64,000 bases of DNA, taken from contig JACCIC010000097.1 of NCBI GenBank assembly GCA_018907035.1, positions 632,001 to 696,000 on the forward strand. The letters run 5' to 3'. The stretch's first letter is position 1; every line of letters starts with the position of its first letter. A program made the position numbers and the translations under genes. Below are positions 62,983-64,000 of this stretch, one piece after another. The notes below the pieces were generated by a model. That model saw only the letters and a list, made by a program, of their open reading frames with translations. It made no database searches and had not been told where the DNA came from. The DNA is from Sycobia sp. Sy_11 (Eukaryota > Arthropoda > Insecta > Hymenoptera > Epichrysomallidae).

Positions 62983-62984
62983 TT

Positions 62985-64000
62985 AGTAAAATGGTACCGT
63001 AACCCTCCTTTAACGCATCAGTATGTAGCTCCGTTTCTCTGTTTTTGCAATAAAGATGCAATACTTCTGCTCCGATAAGCGCTCGCTTAAGATCGACGAA
63101 AACATCTTCTTGTTGCTGTCCCCACAAAAATTTGGCTTCCTTTCTCGTAAGATCGTTCAACGGCTTAGCGATTCTCGCATATTTTTTTATAAACTTTAGG
63201 AAATAACCGGATAAGCCTGGAAATCTCATAACCTGCTTTACGGATTTTGGAGTCGGAAAATTCCTTACATCATCTTCTTTTCTTCGGGATGGCTTGATGG
63301 TGCCATCTCCTATAATATATCCCAAGAATTCAACGCGCTTTTGTATTATTTGGCATTTCCTCCAATTGAAGCTTAAGCCGTGCTTTGCTGCGACAGCACA
63401 TTTCAGCACTTCCTCTAGACGTTGGGATGCTTCTTCTTTAGTTTTCGCCTTAATAAATATGTCGTCCATATATAACACTATTATCCTCTTTTTAATCAAC
63501 GCTACCATTTCCTTAAAGATTTAGGGAGAATTACAACATCCAAATGGTGCGACTAACGGTATATATTGAGCCCATGGTGTGACAAATGCGAAGTATTTCT
63601 GACTATCCTCCGCTACGTCAACGTGGAAAAACTCATCCTTAAGGTCCAAGCAAGAACTGTAGATAGATCCTTTCGTTTTATCGAGCGTGTCTTATATTAG
63701 GGGCAATGGATAATGCAGCATTCTCACGACTTTATTTAGTTTTTTATAATCAATACAAATGCGAATATCTTCACCTTTTTTCCTGACGATAACTATCGCA
63801 CTGACGTATTCCGACGTACCTTGTTTAATAAATCCTCTTGCTTCCCAGTCATCTAACAGTCTTCTCCCGGAGATAAACGCCTAGGCCGGCTAACTACCGG
63901 GTTTTGATTTGTGACCGAAATACTGAACTGTATGGGACTTTTTACGGTCTTTGATAGCCTATAGCTTCTAATCAGTTCTCTTATTCTTTCTTTGTAGTCC
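62985..64000 (-). pseudogene. Ty3/gypsy pol: reverse transcriptase and RNase H start, broken
   Basis: On the minus strand from the right edge: IRICIDYKKLN (near 63750), a LDL...FF.V region, FVTPW, the PFG.CNSP block (near 63530), the RT catalytic motif LYMDDI (near 63465), then GYIIGDGTIKPS, FLKFIKKYARIAKPLNDLTRKEAKFLWG and the RNase H start ELHTDA..GYG (near 63010). Stops occur near 63690 and 63525 and there are frameshifts in 63840-63960. Similarity ends where the inverted-repeat element begins. This is a retroelement of the Metaviridae type; no envelope gene is visible. Confidence 0.85.

Overview
The window is nuclear DNA from an insect, most likely a hymenopteran and perhaps an ant. That reading rests on the AT-rich background with many long (TA)n tracts, several mariner families, small GT-AG introns, insect core promoters (TATA plus Inr) and a cuticle-type chitin-binding gene. 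The species assignment is inference. I saw no rRNA, tRNA or CRISPR array.

Layout. 1-7.4 kb: a broken protein-primed family B DNA polymerase (minus strand) split by an almost intact mariner. Beside it are two small intron-containing genes with their own TATA/Inr promoters (4.8-5.6 kb plus strand; 6.6-7.3 kb minus strand). Together they may be a decayed Polinton-like or virus-derived element. 7.5-9.5 kb: four diverged copies of a ~280-bp repeat, interrupted by a GC-rich LTR-like unit. 10.4-20.6 kb: two related TGTAAC...GTTACA elements sitting inside (TA)n tracts, an R1-type LINE 3' end, a ~57-60-bp minisatellite with an accidental ORF, a broken Helitron (12.9-17.4 kb, minus strand) and a direct duplication. 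20.6-28.6 kb: short inverted-repeat elements (a third copy at 47.4 kb), a deleted mariner, and a LINE with endonuclease, RT and RNase H remnants that carries another mariner. 28.6-41 kb: mostly unannotatable AT-rich DNA, with a GC island and promoter near 34 kb and a very old mariner at 39.5 kb.

41.6-53.2 kb holds the best protein-coding gene: three coding exons (41882-41944, 48505-48953, 51996-52944) with matching phases. They encode a 486-aa secreted protein with a signal peptide, one six-cysteine CBM14 domain and a long Ser/Thr/Pro-rich tail, as in the CPAP1 cuticular proteins. A TATA box lies 255 bp upstream of its ATG.

55.2-59.7 kb (minus strand) holds the 3' exons of a second gene, a small cysteine-rich and probably secreted protein I cannot name. 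Its 5' end is not visible. 61.6-64 kb: an element with ~250-290-bp terminal inverted repeats abutting a broken Ty3/gypsy pol gene that runs off the right edge.

The two host-type genes are separate. Everything else in coding terms is mobile-element debris nested in several layers.
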